From NCBI GenBank assembly GCA_016200225.1, contig JACQFD010000004.1:233409-297408 (forward strand): a stretch of DNA of 64,000 bases, written 5' to 3'. The notes beneath the pieces are model-generated. The model worked only from the letters and a program-made list of their open reading frames with translations, searched no databases and was not told the origin of the DNA. Position numbers and translations under genes: made by a program. Position 1 is the first letter of the stretch; every line of letters begins with the position of its first letter. The stretch comes from Planctomycetota bacterium (GTDB lineage: Bacteria > Planctomycetota > UBA1135 > JACQFD01). Of this stretch, positions 37,401 to 46,101 are shown one piece after another.

Positions 37401-37855
37401 CGGCCGAGCAATTGTAAACAGAAACCGTGAATCGTCGAAATGCATGCGGGTTCGAATTGTGATAATAACTCTTCCGCGAGTTCGGCCGCGCGCGCGGCGG
37501 TCCAGCCCAGTTGTAATAATCGCCCGAGCGCCCGCTTGCCCTCCTTCGCACCCGGCCGTGCGCACGCGAGATCCGCCGCCGGCGCCGCGAGCCAGTGCAG
37601 CGCTCCGGCGACGCGCGCGCGCATCTGCGCGGCCGCCGCCTCCGTGAACGTGAGCGCGGTCCACGACGCCGGCGCGATTTCGGCCGTCATCAGTAAATAT
37701 ACGATTCTTTCGACGAGGAGGCTCGTTTTGCCCGAGCCCGCGCCCGCGATGACCACCAGATTGACGCCCGTCGCGGTCACCGCCCGCTCGCGGGCGCCCG
37801 CGTCCGCCGGAACGCCGGCGTCCGGTCCGGGATCGTTTATATTAAGATTCGTCAT
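34487..37855 (-). CDS. addA: AddA/RecB-like UvrD-family helicase with C-terminal nuclease
   Basis: About 1122 residues: the motor and one nuclease of a RecBCD/AddAB-type double-strand-break processing complex. From the ATG at 37855, Walker A is AGAGSGKT at 37-44, motif II is DEFQDNDPLQYEL, motif III is GDPKQAIYRFRGAD, motif IV is FRSPSAILD, and motifs V-VI are TIHGAKGLEFK and YVASTRAEERLIL. The C-terminal PD-(D/E)XK nuclease shows YADLLFEEG, VLADWKTD and QLQFYKQ. It overlaps the stop of the upstream addB-like gene by 14 bases, a sign of stoichiometric co-translation. A longer frame to 37942 exists but starts inside addB. Confidence 0.92.
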   Translation of the reverse strand: MTNLNINDPGPDAGVPADAGARERAVTATGVNLVVIAGAGSGKTSLLVERIVYLLMTAEIAPASWTALTFTEAAAAQMRARVAGALHWLAAPAADLACARPGAKEGKRALGRLLQLGWTAARAAELAEELLSQFEPACISTIHGFCLQLLGRHPAEAGISPDFKSDDGSELKRFADESWPDVAAGASSPERARELGELLQIFDWTDFRILYEQMLDASCPVERWIAEGIPPGIGAEAALARLRGAPERLLRLRAAFPKPTGFPRMLEHCARAAEVALEKGPGAVRAQFRSRIKKEKTTSTKVDGVEVEWALEIYKLLDVCWRVDEENVHRAIRFLSIPAAEARARRAREGWLSFDGMLAAARDLLRDHPEIRRAEGVRLQHILVDEFQDNDPLQYELIFHLAEERTGGRAKLAPGKIFIVGDPKQAIYRFRGADMEAYARAVDSILADGGARLELNVSFRSPSAILDPVDRLFSDWLPPLDAREIEHRAAPEYIKIAPHRAAPDPGFAPPSGGPRVEIWSPAEAPSEARRAQEARWIADDIILNITKTNGRVRAGDHAILLRYFSNVAIYSRALEERGIQVVLQGGRTFYARGEVSDLRAWIRAVAEQNDTISLLAALRSAAGAVPDRELQAFAAGGIRWNAQIDAAESKYPNIARAFRIIRALREYSAAHTADETVREILIRTRLYELHSAGFDGAQRAANLEKCEELAAELARTRGLALDEIAGELARRAKTEGSEGERALAEAGGDAAQILTIHGAKGLEFKIVYIADLAGGRRVETSETRVRAEPDGACSANLAQSLRMTWPAAARAVRDEIHRNAEDRRLFYVASTRAEERLILIGGRKGKGPASPWLDRIRAAFLYQADLADRAALMDGAVIHRAPPERYTNDTLAADGAPEFTKTAAAFAAAADRARAGARAPLLSPTGLAESREAERDEEGGSRARRDDDSNSGNAAAARAAGVAAHAVFEIVDFKNPSSPLLPPDELLRIAADAAAGEGADAAAVLRDVTEILATFEKSELRARLRNVKILARELPLLARGDGAAPHGNAVHGYADLLFEEGGAIVLADWKTDCCPTPRALDEAVVRHAPQLQFYKQTLEAILNRTVRAELFFVRHNSVRVLI

Positions 37856-40800
37856 CGTCGTCGCCCCCGCCGATGCAATCGGTAACTTCCAAATATTCGC
37901 GGAAGATCCCGGCCGACGCGACGCGCGCCCGCGTCGGGGCATGGTTGTTCCGACACGCGTCCTTGAAATCGCAATACTTACAATGATCTTTTTGCAGCGT
38001 GATCGGAAACGCTCCGGCGCGGGCCGAACGCAGGAGCGAGCCGATCGTTTTTTTCATATTCTCGCGATGCTCCATGAATTCGTCCATTTTTAACGATTCG
38101 ACCGCGCCGAATCCCGCGCCGTCGTAGTCGGGCCGCACCGAAACGGCCTCGACGCCGACACCGGCGCCGCCGCCCGCGTGGATCCCGCCGGCGACGAGCG
38201 CATAGAGCGCCAATTGTAAACTATCCGCCCTTTCGAAATTGCGAATCTTTGTAAACAAATCGAGCTTGCCCCGCCTTGTTTTATAATCCGCAATCGTAAT
38301 TTTCTGTCCGCCCGCGCGCGCGACGCGGTCGAACCGCCCGGACAAAGTCACGGATTCGCCGTCGAACGCGATATCTTTTGTAAATTCGCTTTCGCGTTCG
38401 ATTTCGTCGACGCCCTCCGCCGCGAGACGCGCGACTTCCGAAATTGTAAATTCCACGAGCGCGCGCCGCCAAAGATCGCGCACGGCGGCGGCGAGCCCGG
38501 GCGCGCGCCGGAGGCGTCCGTTTTTGATAGGTTCAAAATGCGCATCCAGCGCGGCGTCGATCGCGGCGCCCGCGAGATGGATCCATTCCGCGGGACGATC
38601 GCGCGCGGCGTCGACGAGTTTTTTTGTTATCGCATCCGCGAGAACCGCATGGACGAACGCGCCGATTTCCGCGCGATCGACGGGATCGTCGCTCTCGGGA
38701 TCGTCGAGCGCGCGTATTCTTAATATATCATGAAAGAAATAGCGAAGCGGACACTGTCCGAGCCGTTCGATCGCGCTGACGCCCGATTTTAGAAGTTCGA
38801 CTCCCGCACCGACGCCGTCGAATCGTAAGGATTCCGCATCGTCCGCCGCGAATGCGTCGACCGCCGCGAGCCACGCGGCGCCGGATTCGAGCACGGCCGC
38901 CTCGTCTTTTGTAAAATAACGTTTCAGCGCGTCCGCTGCCGCGACGAGCCCGGCTACGGGCGCGCGATCGCACAGCGCCGCCGCCGCGACCGCCGTCCGC
39001 GGGTGCAGCATTCCGTCGTGCCGCGCGATGGCGGCGAACCGGCGCGCCGGATGCGAAGGAATTGTTAATATACGATCCGGCGGCGGACCCCCGAGTTCGC
39101 GCGCGAACGGCGAAATGTTACGAGGGCGCTGCGACGCGTCGCGGCGCGAATAGGATATTACGAATCCATCGCCGGCGGAACCGAGCGCGAGGGCGAAAAG
39201 CCATCGTTCCTCGATTTTCGCGTCGCGTTTCAGCGGGACGGGTTTTTTTGTAAATTGAACGATCGCTTCGCGCGCGGCGTCGGGCAGCAGCGGATCCTCG
39301 CGCGCGCCGCGCGGCGTCGACCCCTCGTGAAACCCGATCCAGATCGCTTTCGAAAACGCGAGCCCGCGCAATTGTTGTAAATCGAGGACGCGGACGCCGC
39401 CCGCGTCCGCGCGCGCGACCGGCACGGTCGCCGACGCGACGGCCGACGATGCATGATGATAAAAATCCTCCGGACCGGCGTACGGGATTCCGGCGGCGTC
39501 GAGATCGGCGACGCCCGACAGCGCGGAAAACAAACTTTCGGCCGCCGCGTCGCCTTCCTGTAAATTTAAGAATCTTCCGCGGAGTTCCGCGAATGCGCGC
39601 GCGGCATCCGTATAATTGCGCGCTCCGAGCAGCGGACGCGAGGCGGATTGTATATCCCGGACCGCCGCGGCCGCTGCTTCCGCGAATTGTAACTTCTGCG
39701 CCCGGGCCGTGCGCGCCCACGCGGCGTCGTCGTCCACCGATCCCCGCGCGTCGGCGGCAAGCTGCGCGGGCAGTTCCGCGAGCCAGCCTTTGGAATTGAT
39801 AATTTGATATTCCCGCGAGAGCGCGTCCGCGGCGTCGCCCGCGACCGCGCGCGCCGCGTTCGAGAATCCCGCGCGCGCGAGCGCGGGCGAACGCAAATAA
39901 CGAATCCAGGCCTGGCGCGGAAAATCGGAAACGATGCATTCGAGAAGATCGATCGCCGCGCGCGCCGAAGGAAATCGATGCGCGGGGAGCCGCGCGGAAC
40001 TGGTAACTACAATTCCATGGGCGCGCATGACGGGTTCGACGAGCGGCGCGAACTCCTCGAGCGACCGCGCCACGACTGCGATTTGTTCGAGCGGAGTTCC
40101 CTCCGCGTGCCACCGGAGAATGCGCCGCGCGGCCGCTTCGAGTTCCTGCGACGCGGACGGACAATCGAACCATTCGATGCGCTCGAATCCGCGCGGCTCC
40201 TCCGCGGAGCGCCGCGCCGAGCCCGGCTCGAATAGTAAAGATGTCGCCGAATGCAAGAATCCGCGTCCCGACGATCGGACCGGGCTCGCGGCGCCTACAA
40301 AACGCTCCGCGCGGGCGCGCCCGAACTCGAACGCGCGCCCGTCGCCCGTCCCGAGCGCGAGCACGGTCACGTCGGTCGCGGCCGCGAGTGAAATTAACAA
40401 TTCCGAAACGACGCCCGTCAGGTCGACGACGCCGGCATGAATAATATTACCGAAACGAGCGGCGGCGGCCGGCGCCTCGCGCGCGGCGATTTGATACAAT
40501 TCCGCGCCGTCGGCCGCGTTCGCCGCGGCGAGCGCGCGTTCGAAACGCCCGTACGCGCGCCAGAGTTCGGCGGCCTGCCCGGGTAATTGTAAATTCGGAT
40601 CGTGATGAACGCCCGCGTCGCGAAGATCGCGGAACGACGACGCCACGGCGGCCCGCGCCCCCGGAAATCGGCGGATGAATTGCGCGAGCGAACCGTCGCC
40701 TTGCGCGGCCGCGCGCGCGGCGAGTTCGGAATTCGCGACGGGCGAAAGCGCCTTGACGGATCGTCCCGAGAATTGAAGTATTCGCGCCGCGAGCGAGCGA

Positions 40801-41000
40801 TGGACGAGGAATTGTATATTTGCGGCCGCGCCGAGGTTTTCCGCGGCCAGCAACCGGAGCCGCGCGAGCAATCGGGCCGTCGGCGCGACGACCGTCAGCG
40901 GATCGAGCGGATCCCGACGCGCGCGCGCCGCCGCGACGAGTCGCTCCGCGAAGATTTCTGCGAGCGCGAACGCGTTATCGCAACGGAAGGAATGTAACAT
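37842..41000 (-). CDS. addB: AddB-like inactivated helicase / iron-sulfur nuclease
   Basis: A 1052-residue partner of the AddA-like protein. The N-terminal helicase-like part lacks a Walker A motif (DPLTVVAPTARLLARLRLLA), so it is more like the inactive or Walker-less AddB/RexB forms. The C-terminal nuclease has ITIADYKTRRGK and LQLALYALVAGG. Four cysteines fit the AddB iron-sulfur cluster that staples the nuclease: one in CPLRYFFHD and three in DHCKYCDFKDACRNNH. The complex resects broken DNA ends for RecA loading. The gene diverges from the S9 peptidase gene, with about 80 bases between their starts. Confidence 0.88.
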   Translation of the reverse strand: MLHSFRCDNAFALAEIFAERLVAAARARRDPLDPLTVVAPTARLLARLRLLAAENLGAAANIQFLVHRSLAARILQFSGRSVKALSPVANSELAARAAAQGDGSLAQFIRRFPGARAAVASSFRDLRDAGVHHDPNLQLPGQAAELWRAYGRFERALAAANAADGAELYQIAAREAPAAAARFGNIIHAGVVDLTGVVSELLISLAAATDVTVLALGTGDGRAFEFGRARAERFVGAASPVRSSGRGFLHSATSLLFEPGSARRSAEEPRGFERIEWFDCPSASQELEAAARRILRWHAEGTPLEQIAVVARSLEEFAPLVEPVMRAHGIVVTSSARLPAHRFPSARAAIDLLECIVSDFPRQAWIRYLRSPALARAGFSNAARAVAGDAADALSREYQIINSKGWLAELPAQLAADARGSVDDDAAWARTARAQKLQFAEAAAAAVRDIQSASRPLLGARNYTDAARAFAELRGRFLNLQEGDAAAESLFSALSGVADLDAAGIPYAGPEDFYHHASSAVASATVPVARADAGGVRVLDLQQLRGLAFSKAIWIGFHEGSTPRGAREDPLLPDAAREAIVQFTKKPVPLKRDAKIEERWLFALALGSAGDGFVISYSRRDASQRPRNISPFARELGGPPPDRILTIPSHPARRFAAIARHDGMLHPRTAVAAAALCDRAPVAGLVAAADALKRYFTKDEAAVLESGAAWLAAVDAFAADDAESLRFDGVGAGVELLKSGVSAIERLGQCPLRYFFHDILRIRALDDPESDDPVDRAEIGAFVHAVLADAITKKLVDAARDRPAEWIHLAGAAIDAALDAHFEPIKNGRLRRAPGLAAAVRDLWRRALVEFTISEVARLAAEGVDEIERESEFTKDIAFDGESVTLSGRFDRVARAGGQKITIADYKTRRGKLDLFTKIRNFERADSLQLALYALVAGGIHAGGGAGVGVEAVSVRPDYDGAGFGAVESLKMDEFMEHRENMKKTIGSLLRSARAGAFPITLQKDHCKYCDFKDACRNNHAPTRARVASAGIFREYLEVTDCIGGGDDDDES

Positions 41001-41078
41001 CCGGAAAGTCCAATGACTTTTTCATTCAGGTTGAGTAACGAATCGTTCAACCAATCGTATCCCTTCGGAGGCCCGTTC

Positions 41079-43115
41079 GTGTCCAGAAGCATCCCGTTCG
41101 TTTTTCTCGCCGCCGTTTGTTTCGCGGAATCCGCGTCGGCGCAAAAGCATCCGTTCACCGTCGACGACATGCTCGCGATGGAGCGCGTCTCCGAGCCCTC
41201 CGTTTCGCCCGACGGCAAGCGCATCGTATTTACAAAACGCACGACCGATCTCGGCGCGAACAAGGGGCGCACGGATCTGTGGCTTTATAACGATGACGGC
41301 GGAAAACTGACGCAGCTCACGAGCGATCCGGCGAGCGACACGTCGCCGCGATGGTCGAACGACGGAAAATTTATATATTTTCTTTCGTCGCGCGGCGGAA
41401 GTACACAGATCTGGAGCATCGCGGCCGACGGCGGCGAAGCGCGGCAAGTGTCGAAATTCCCCTCCGACGTCGGCAATTTTTTGTTATTTCCCGACGGTTC
41501 GAGATTCTTATTAACGATGGAAGTCTATCCGGACGCGACGCCGGAGCAGACGGCCGCGCGCGACGACGAACGCGAGAAAAGCAAGATAAAGGCGCGCGTG
41601 TACAATCAATTGTTATTTCGGCACTGGGACAGTTGGGAGGACGGAAAGCGATCGCATATATTCACATGGGCGCCCGGCGCGGCGCCCGTCGATTTGATGC
41701 TGGATTGGGACGCGGACGCGCCGACGCATCCATTCGGGGGAACGGAGGAAATCGCGATTTCGCCGAACGGAAAATTTGTGGTATTCGCGTCGAAAGTGAT
41801 GGGGCGCGAAGCCGCGTGGTCGACGAACGTCGATTTGTGGCTTTCGCCGTCGGACGGCTCGTCGAAACCGCGTTGCCTTACTACAAAAAACAAGGCGCTC
41901 GATAACAATCCCGTTTTTTCGCCCGATGGCGAGACGATCGCTTATCTCGCGATGGCGCGCCCGGGATTCGAGGCCGACAAACAAACGATCTGGCTGCTCG
42001 ACGCGAAAACGAAAGAATCGCGGCCGCTCACGGATAAGTGGGATCGCTCGGCGGCGTCGATCGAGTGGGGTCCCGAGGGAAAAACAATCTTTGCAACGGC
42101 GGACAACGTCGGACAAAAATCCATATTCGCGATCGACGTCGCGACCGGCAACGCGCACGTGGTAATCGAGAAAGGGACGAACGAATTGGTGCATGCCGGA
42201 GGCGACCGGATCGTTTATTTGCAAGATTCATTGACTTCGCCGTCGGAAATATATTCCTGCGCTCCCGACGGATCGGACGCGCGCGCGCTTACAAAAATAA
42301 ATGCGGCGCGTTGCGCGGAGATCGACTGGGGCGCATTCGAACAGTTCTCGTTCAAAGGCGCGAAAGACGAAACCGTGTACGGTTTTGTTATGAAACCGGC
42401 GGCGTTCGACGAAAATAAGAAATACCCCGTCGCGTTCCTCGTGCACGGCGGCCCGCAGGGATCGTTCGGCAATCATTTTCATTATCGTTGGAATCCGGAA
42501 TTTTACGCGGGCAGAGGCTACGCGGCCGTTTTCATCGATTTTCACGGATCGACGGGATACGGGCAGAAGTTTACAGATGCCATCAGCGGAGACTGGGGCG
42601 GCGCGCCGTACGACGATTTGATAAAAGGCCTCGATTTCGTCGGCCAGAAATATGCGTGGGCCGACATTTCGCGCGCGTCCGCGCTCGGCGCGAGCTACGG
42701 CGGTTATATGATGAATTGGATCGCCGGCCACACCGATCGTTTCAAATGCATCGTGACGCACGCGAGCAATCTCGACGAGCGCATGGCGTATTTCGACACG
42801 GAGGAATTGTGGTTTCCCGAATGGGAGCACGGCGGGCTGCCGTGGGAGAATCCCGAGGGTTATACAAAACACAATCCGATCGATTTTGTTAAGAATTGGA
42901 AAACGCCGACGCTCGTCACGCACAGCGCGAACGATTTCCGCGTCGTCGACACGCAGGGCATCAGCGTGTTCACGGCATTGCAACGAAAGGGCATCCCCTC
43001 GCGTTTAATTTACTTTCCCGACGAAAACCACTGGATCCTCAAGCCTCAGAATAGTAAATTCTGGCACGAAGAAGTCGGCAAATGGCTCGACCAATGGTGC
43101 AAACAGGGCGGATGA
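41079..43115 (+). CDS. Secreted S9-family prolyl oligopeptidase-like peptidase
   Basis: Exported serine peptidase of about 678 residues, of the dipeptidyl/acylaminoacyl type. I start at the GTG at 41079, which has GGAGG at 41067-41071 and gives a signal peptide ending SASAQ; an ATG at 41013 would add 22 residues ahead of it. The N-terminal WD40-like propeller repeats PSVSPDGKRIVFTK, TSPRWSNDGKFIYF and AISPNGKFVVFAS. The alpha/beta-hydrolase domain carries the nucleophile in LGASYGGYMMNW, the Asp in HSANDFRVV and the His in PDENHWILKP, and VHGGPQGSFG forms the oxyanion region. It likely degrades peptides in the periplasm. Confidence 0.93.
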   Translation: MSRSIPFVFLAAVCFAESASAQKHPFTVDDMLAMERVSEPSVSPDGKRIVFTKRTTDLGANKGRTDLWLYNDDGGKLTQLTSDPASDTSPRWSNDGKFIYFLSSRGGSTQIWSIAADGGEARQVSKFPSDVGNFLLFPDGSRFLLTMEVYPDATPEQTAARDDEREKSKIKARVYNQLLFRHWDSWEDGKRSHIFTWAPGAAPVDLMLDWDADAPTHPFGGTEEIAISPNGKFVVFASKVMGREAAWSTNVDLWLSPSDGSSKPRCLTTKNKALDNNPVFSPDGETIAYLAMARPGFEADKQTIWLLDAKTKESRPLTDKWDRSAASIEWGPEGKTIFATADNVGQKSIFAIDVATGNAHVVIEKGTNELVHAGGDRIVYLQDSLTSPSEIYSCAPDGSDARALTKINAARCAEIDWGAFEQFSFKGAKDETVYGFVMKPAAFDENKKYPVAFLVHGGPQGSFGNHFHYRWNPEFYAGRGYAAVFIDFHGSTGYGQKFTDAISGDWGGAPYDDLIKGLDFVGQKYAWADISRASALGASYGGYMMNWIAGHTDRFKCIVTHASNLDERMAYFDTEELWFPEWEHGGLPWENPEGYTKHNPIDFVKNWKTPTLVTHSANDFRVVDTQGISVFTALQRKGIPSRLIYFPDENHWILKPQNSKFWHEEVGKWLDQWCKQGG

Positions 43116-43184
43116 TCGTAAATATCCTCCGATCCTTTAATAATTATATCTTGAGAAACCAACATCTAACTAAATAATCGAGTC

Positions 43185-44273
43185 ATGTTCTCAAAAACAA
43201 CCGTGGTCGCCGCGTCAATTTTACTATTCGGCACCGCGCAGGAAAAACCGTCGTCCGCGCCGCAGTCCAAGGCCGCCGAAAGCCGCAAGGCGGTGGCCTC
43301 CGCGGACGAATTCGACGTCGAGTTTCGCGAATTGTTCACTACGTTCATCGAAACGATTCCGCAGAATCCGGCGATGTTACAAAAAGCCGACGTCCGCGCG
43401 AAAACCGCGCCGAAGGCCCTTCCGATATTACATCAAATCGTCGAGTTCATCCGCGCAAACGAAGCCGTAAAACACGATTCGGAAATCCGCGACGTCGAAT
43501 TCGTCATGTTCGGGCTCATGCTGGGCGACGACGCGTGGACCGCCGAAATAACAAAAAAATCGAAGGCAAAGGAGGGTTCCGAATTCGCGAGGCTCATGCT
43601 CGCCGGCGCGAAAATCGCGACGTCGGAGAAGGAAGAGCGCGCCGCCGCCGTGCGCGAGGCGGCCGCAATGTTTAAAACCGAAAACGCCGCCAACAAGAAC
43701 GCTTTCTTTAGTATCATGATCGTCGGCGACCTGGCCGCGGACGAACTTAAACAAATCCAGGCGGCGGTCGCGGGTTACAAAGACGACGCGCTTCCGAGAA
43801 TGGTCAAAGGCGCGATTACTGAAAAAACCGCCGCGGCGATTCTTCCGGATAAGTTAAATAAACCGTTCGCGCTCGCCGACAAACTCGCGGACGGCGGCGA
43901 TTTCACCACCGAATCGATGAAAGGCAAAGTCGTGCTCGTCGATTTTTGGGCCACTTGGTGCGGGCCGTGCATGGAGGCCATGCCCGACGTCGAGGAAATG
44001 TACAAAAAATATCATGCGGACGGGCTCGAGGTCGTCGGCGTGAGTTCCGACAAGGATCCGGCCGATCTCAAACAATTCATGGAAAAGCGCAAAACGGCTC
44101 CGTGGCCGCAGATGTTCGATGCTAATAAACCGGGTTGGCACCGTTTCGTCGAGGAACTCGGCATCGACGGGATCCCGCGAATGTTATTGATCGACCGCAA
44201 GGGCATTCTTCGCAGCATTCACGCGCACGAGGTGATGGCGGAGATGATTCCGAAGCTGCTGGCGGAAAAGTAG
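43185..44273 (+). CDS. TlpA/ResA-like thiol-disulfide protein
   Basis: A 362-residue exported protein (MFSKTTVVAASILLFGTAQ leader). The first ~220 residues are helical and of unknown role. The C-terminal thioredoxin-fold domain (about 230-362) has VLVDFWATWCGPCMEAMPDV with the redox motif WCGPC and the cis-proline segment DGIPRMLLIDRKG. Such proteins reduce disulfides in the envelope, for example in cytochrome maturation. It lies 69 bases after the peptidase in the same direction and is followed by two terminator-like hairpins. Confidence 0.9.
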   Translation: MFSKTTVVAASILLFGTAQEKPSSAPQSKAAESRKAVASADEFDVEFRELFTTFIETIPQNPAMLQKADVRAKTAPKALPILHQIVEFIRANEAVKHDSEIRDVEFVMFGLMLGDDAWTAEITKKSKAKEGSEFARLMLAGAKIATSEKEERAAAVREAAAMFKTENAANKNAFFSIMIVGDLAADELKQIQAAVAGYKDDALPRMVKGAITEKTAAAILPDKLNKPFALADKLADGGDFTTESMKGKVVLVDFWATWCGPCMEAMPDVEEMYKKYHADGLEVVGVSSDKDPADLKQFMEKRKTAPWPQMFDANKPGWHRFVEELGIDGIPRMLLIDRKGILRSIHAHEVMAEMIPKLLAEK

Positions 44274-44312
44274 TCTTCGAATTCTGAGTTTCCGCGGGCA
44301 CCGCAGGTCGAA

Positions 44313-44336
44313 GGGCCGGCGCGCCCGATTTTTTTT
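44313..44336 (+). terminator. Terminator-like hairpin 1 behind the TlpA-like gene
   Basis: A short GGGC/GCCC stem with loop CGGCGC is followed directly by eight T residues after GA. The stem is short, but the T-run is the longest in this part of the window. Confidence 0.55.
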
Positions 44337-44342
44337 CGCGAT

Positions 44343-44380
44343 GCGGCGTGCGACGGGCGTAAAGTTACGCCGCGTTTTTT
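44343..44380 (+). terminator. Terminator-like hairpin 2, ending 10 bases before the ABC permease start
   Basis: Two mutually exclusive stems share the right arm: GCGGCGT (44343-44349) with ACGCCGC (44367-44373), or GGCGT (44356-44360) with ACGCC (44367-44371), each followed by GTTTTTT or CGCGTTTTTT. Because it ends at 44380 and the permease ATG is at 44390, it must lie in the leader of the ABC operon if transcription starts upstream, so it may be an attenuator. Confidence 0.55.
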
Positions 44381-44389
44381 ATTATTAAC

Positions 44390-46093
44390 ATGCCCGACGC
44401 TTCGCTGATCAACGCATCCGAGACGAAATCGAGGCGCTTCGGCCTGCCCGACGTCGTGATGATACTATTCGTCTGCGGCGTTTTCATGGGGATCATTAGC
44501 GTCGGAAAGGAATGGACGCAGCCAATCGCGCAGAAAGTCGTGATCGAACAGTCGCTCGCCGCGCTTCCGCTCTACGCGCTTTATTCACTTTCGCGCGGCC
44601 TGTTCGCCTTCGCGCTTTCATTAATATTCTCGCTCCTCGTCGGCTACTGGGCCGCGCACGACCGCCGCGCCGAACGCGTGATCGTGCCGATCCTCGACGT
44701 GCTGCAGAGCATTCCCGTGCTCGGATTCCTGCCGGGTTTCGTGCTCACGATGGTCGCGCTGTTTCCGAACAGTAATATCGGTCTCGAAATTGCGGCGGTG
44801 CTCATGATTTTCACCGCGCAGGTGTGGAATTTAACATTTAGTTTTTATCAATCGTTAAAAACCGTCCCCGCGGAATTCCGCGAAGTCGCGGCGGTTTATC
44901 GTTATTCGACGTCGCAGCGCATCCGCTGGATCGAGATCCCCCACTCCATGACCGGGCTCGTTTGGAATAGTATGATCAGCGTCGCGAGCGGCTGGTTTTT
45001 CCTGACGGTCAACGAATCGTTTCGCCTCGGCGACCGCGATTTCCGCCTGCCGGGCGTCGGATCGTACATGGCGGAGGCAATTGCTAATAATAATCGAACG
45101 GCGATGATCGCGGCCGTGGTCGCGATGACCGGAATTATTATATTCCTCGATCAGTTACTTTGGAGGCCGCTTCTCTGCTGGTCCCGGAAATTCCGCTCGT
45201 CCGACGCGCCCGCCGACACGGACGTGCGCTCGTGGTTTCTTAACTTTCTCGTGGAGTCTCGATTTCTGTCGTGGATCGAATCTTTTTTCGACCGGCCGCG
45301 CGCCGTCGCGCCCGTCCCCGCGGCGCCGCGCGCGCCGGCCCGCGCCGCCGCCGCGTTGCCGTGGTTGTTATATATTATTTTCGTCGCCGGCATCGCCGCG
45401 GGTGTCTGGCGAATGGTCGAATTATTACAAAACGTCTCGTTCGGCGAGTGGATTCACGTATTCTCGCGCGGATCGTTTACATTGACGCGCGTCCTCGCCG
45501 CGACGCTGCTTTCGACGCTCTGGGCCCTGCCGGTCGGCATCGCGATCGGCCTGCGTCCGCGCGTCGCGCGCGCGCTGGGGCCATGGATACAAATCGCGTC
45601 GTCGTTTCCCGCGCCGATGATTTTTCCGCTCGTCGTGGCGATGTTTCAATGGTTCGGAATGACGATTCAGACGGGAAGTGTTTTATTAATGATGCTCGGC
45701 GCACAATGGTATATATTATTCAACGTGATCGCCGGCGCGGCATCCGTTCCCTCCGAGTTTCGCGAACTCGGCAGAGTTTACCGTTTCAAGCGAATGCAGC
45801 GATGGACGGCCGTCTATCTTCCCGCCGTGTTTCCCTATTTGTTAACAGGCTGGGTCACCGCCGTCGGCGGCGCGTGGAACGCCAGCATCGTTTCCGAGTA
45901 TTTCATCGACCGCGGCAAAACGCTCGTCGCCGACGGACTCGGCGCGACGGTAAGCGTCGCCGCCGAGAAAGCCCAATTTCCGCTGCTCGCCGCTTCGGTG
46001 ATTGTCATGGCCGGAATTGTATTATTATGGAACGGCACGGTCTGGCACGCTTGTTTTAAATTATCGGCGCGAAAGTTCTCGATTGAGAAATAA
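44390..46093 (+). CDS. ABC transporter permease, two fused binding-protein-dependent transport domains
   Basis: A 567-residue inner-membrane protein that carries two copies of the binding-protein-dependent permease domain in one chain. The first (about 50-280) has the EAA-type loop in TVPAEFREVAAVYRYSTSQR, the second (about 350-560) in SVPSEFRELGRVYRFKRMQR, so one chain gives both halves of the pore. It belongs to the nitrate/sulfonate/taurine group by similarity of layout. It is followed 8 bases later by its ATPase. No substrate-binding protein is encoded nearby, so the substrate cannot be named. Confidence 0.9.
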   Translation: MPDASLINASETKSRRFGLPDVVMILFVCGVFMGIISVGKEWTQPIAQKVVIEQSLAALPLYALYSLSRGLFAFALSLIFSLLVGYWAAHDRRAERVIVPILDVLQSIPVLGFLPGFVLTMVALFPNSNIGLEIAAVLMIFTAQVWNLTFSFYQSLKTVPAEFREVAAVYRYSTSQRIRWIEIPHSMTGLVWNSMISVASGWFFLTVNESFRLGDRDFRLPGVGSYMAEAIANNNRTAMIAAVVAMTGIIIFLDQLLWRPLLCWSRKFRSSDAPADTDVRSWFLNFLVESRFLSWIESFFDRPRAVAPVPAAPRAPARAAAALPWLLYIIFVAGIAAGVWRMVELLQNVSFGEWIHVFSRGSFTLTRVLAATLLSTLWALPVGIAIGLRPRVARALGPWIQIASSFPAPMIFPLVVAMFQWFGMTIQTGSVLLMMLGAQWYILFNVIAGAASVPSEFRELGRVYRFKRMQRWTAVYLPAVFPYLLTGWVTAVGGAWNASIVSEYFIDRGKTLVADGLGATVSVAAEKAQFPLLAASVIVMAGIVLLWNGTVWHACFKLSARKFSIEK

Positions 46094-46101
46094 CAATAAA
46101 T

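Noticed and set aside
29340..37855. Shared N-terminal TNLNIN in the HEAT protein and the AddA-like protein
   Set aside because: Only six residues in otherwise unrelated proteins, with different codons; best taken as coincidence of AT-patch codons.
39118..40173. Long Arg-rich open frame of about 350 codons inside addB
   Set aside because: It overlaps the addB-like gene in another frame, is extremely Arg/Gly-rich and has no domain; this is typical of GC-rich shadow frames.
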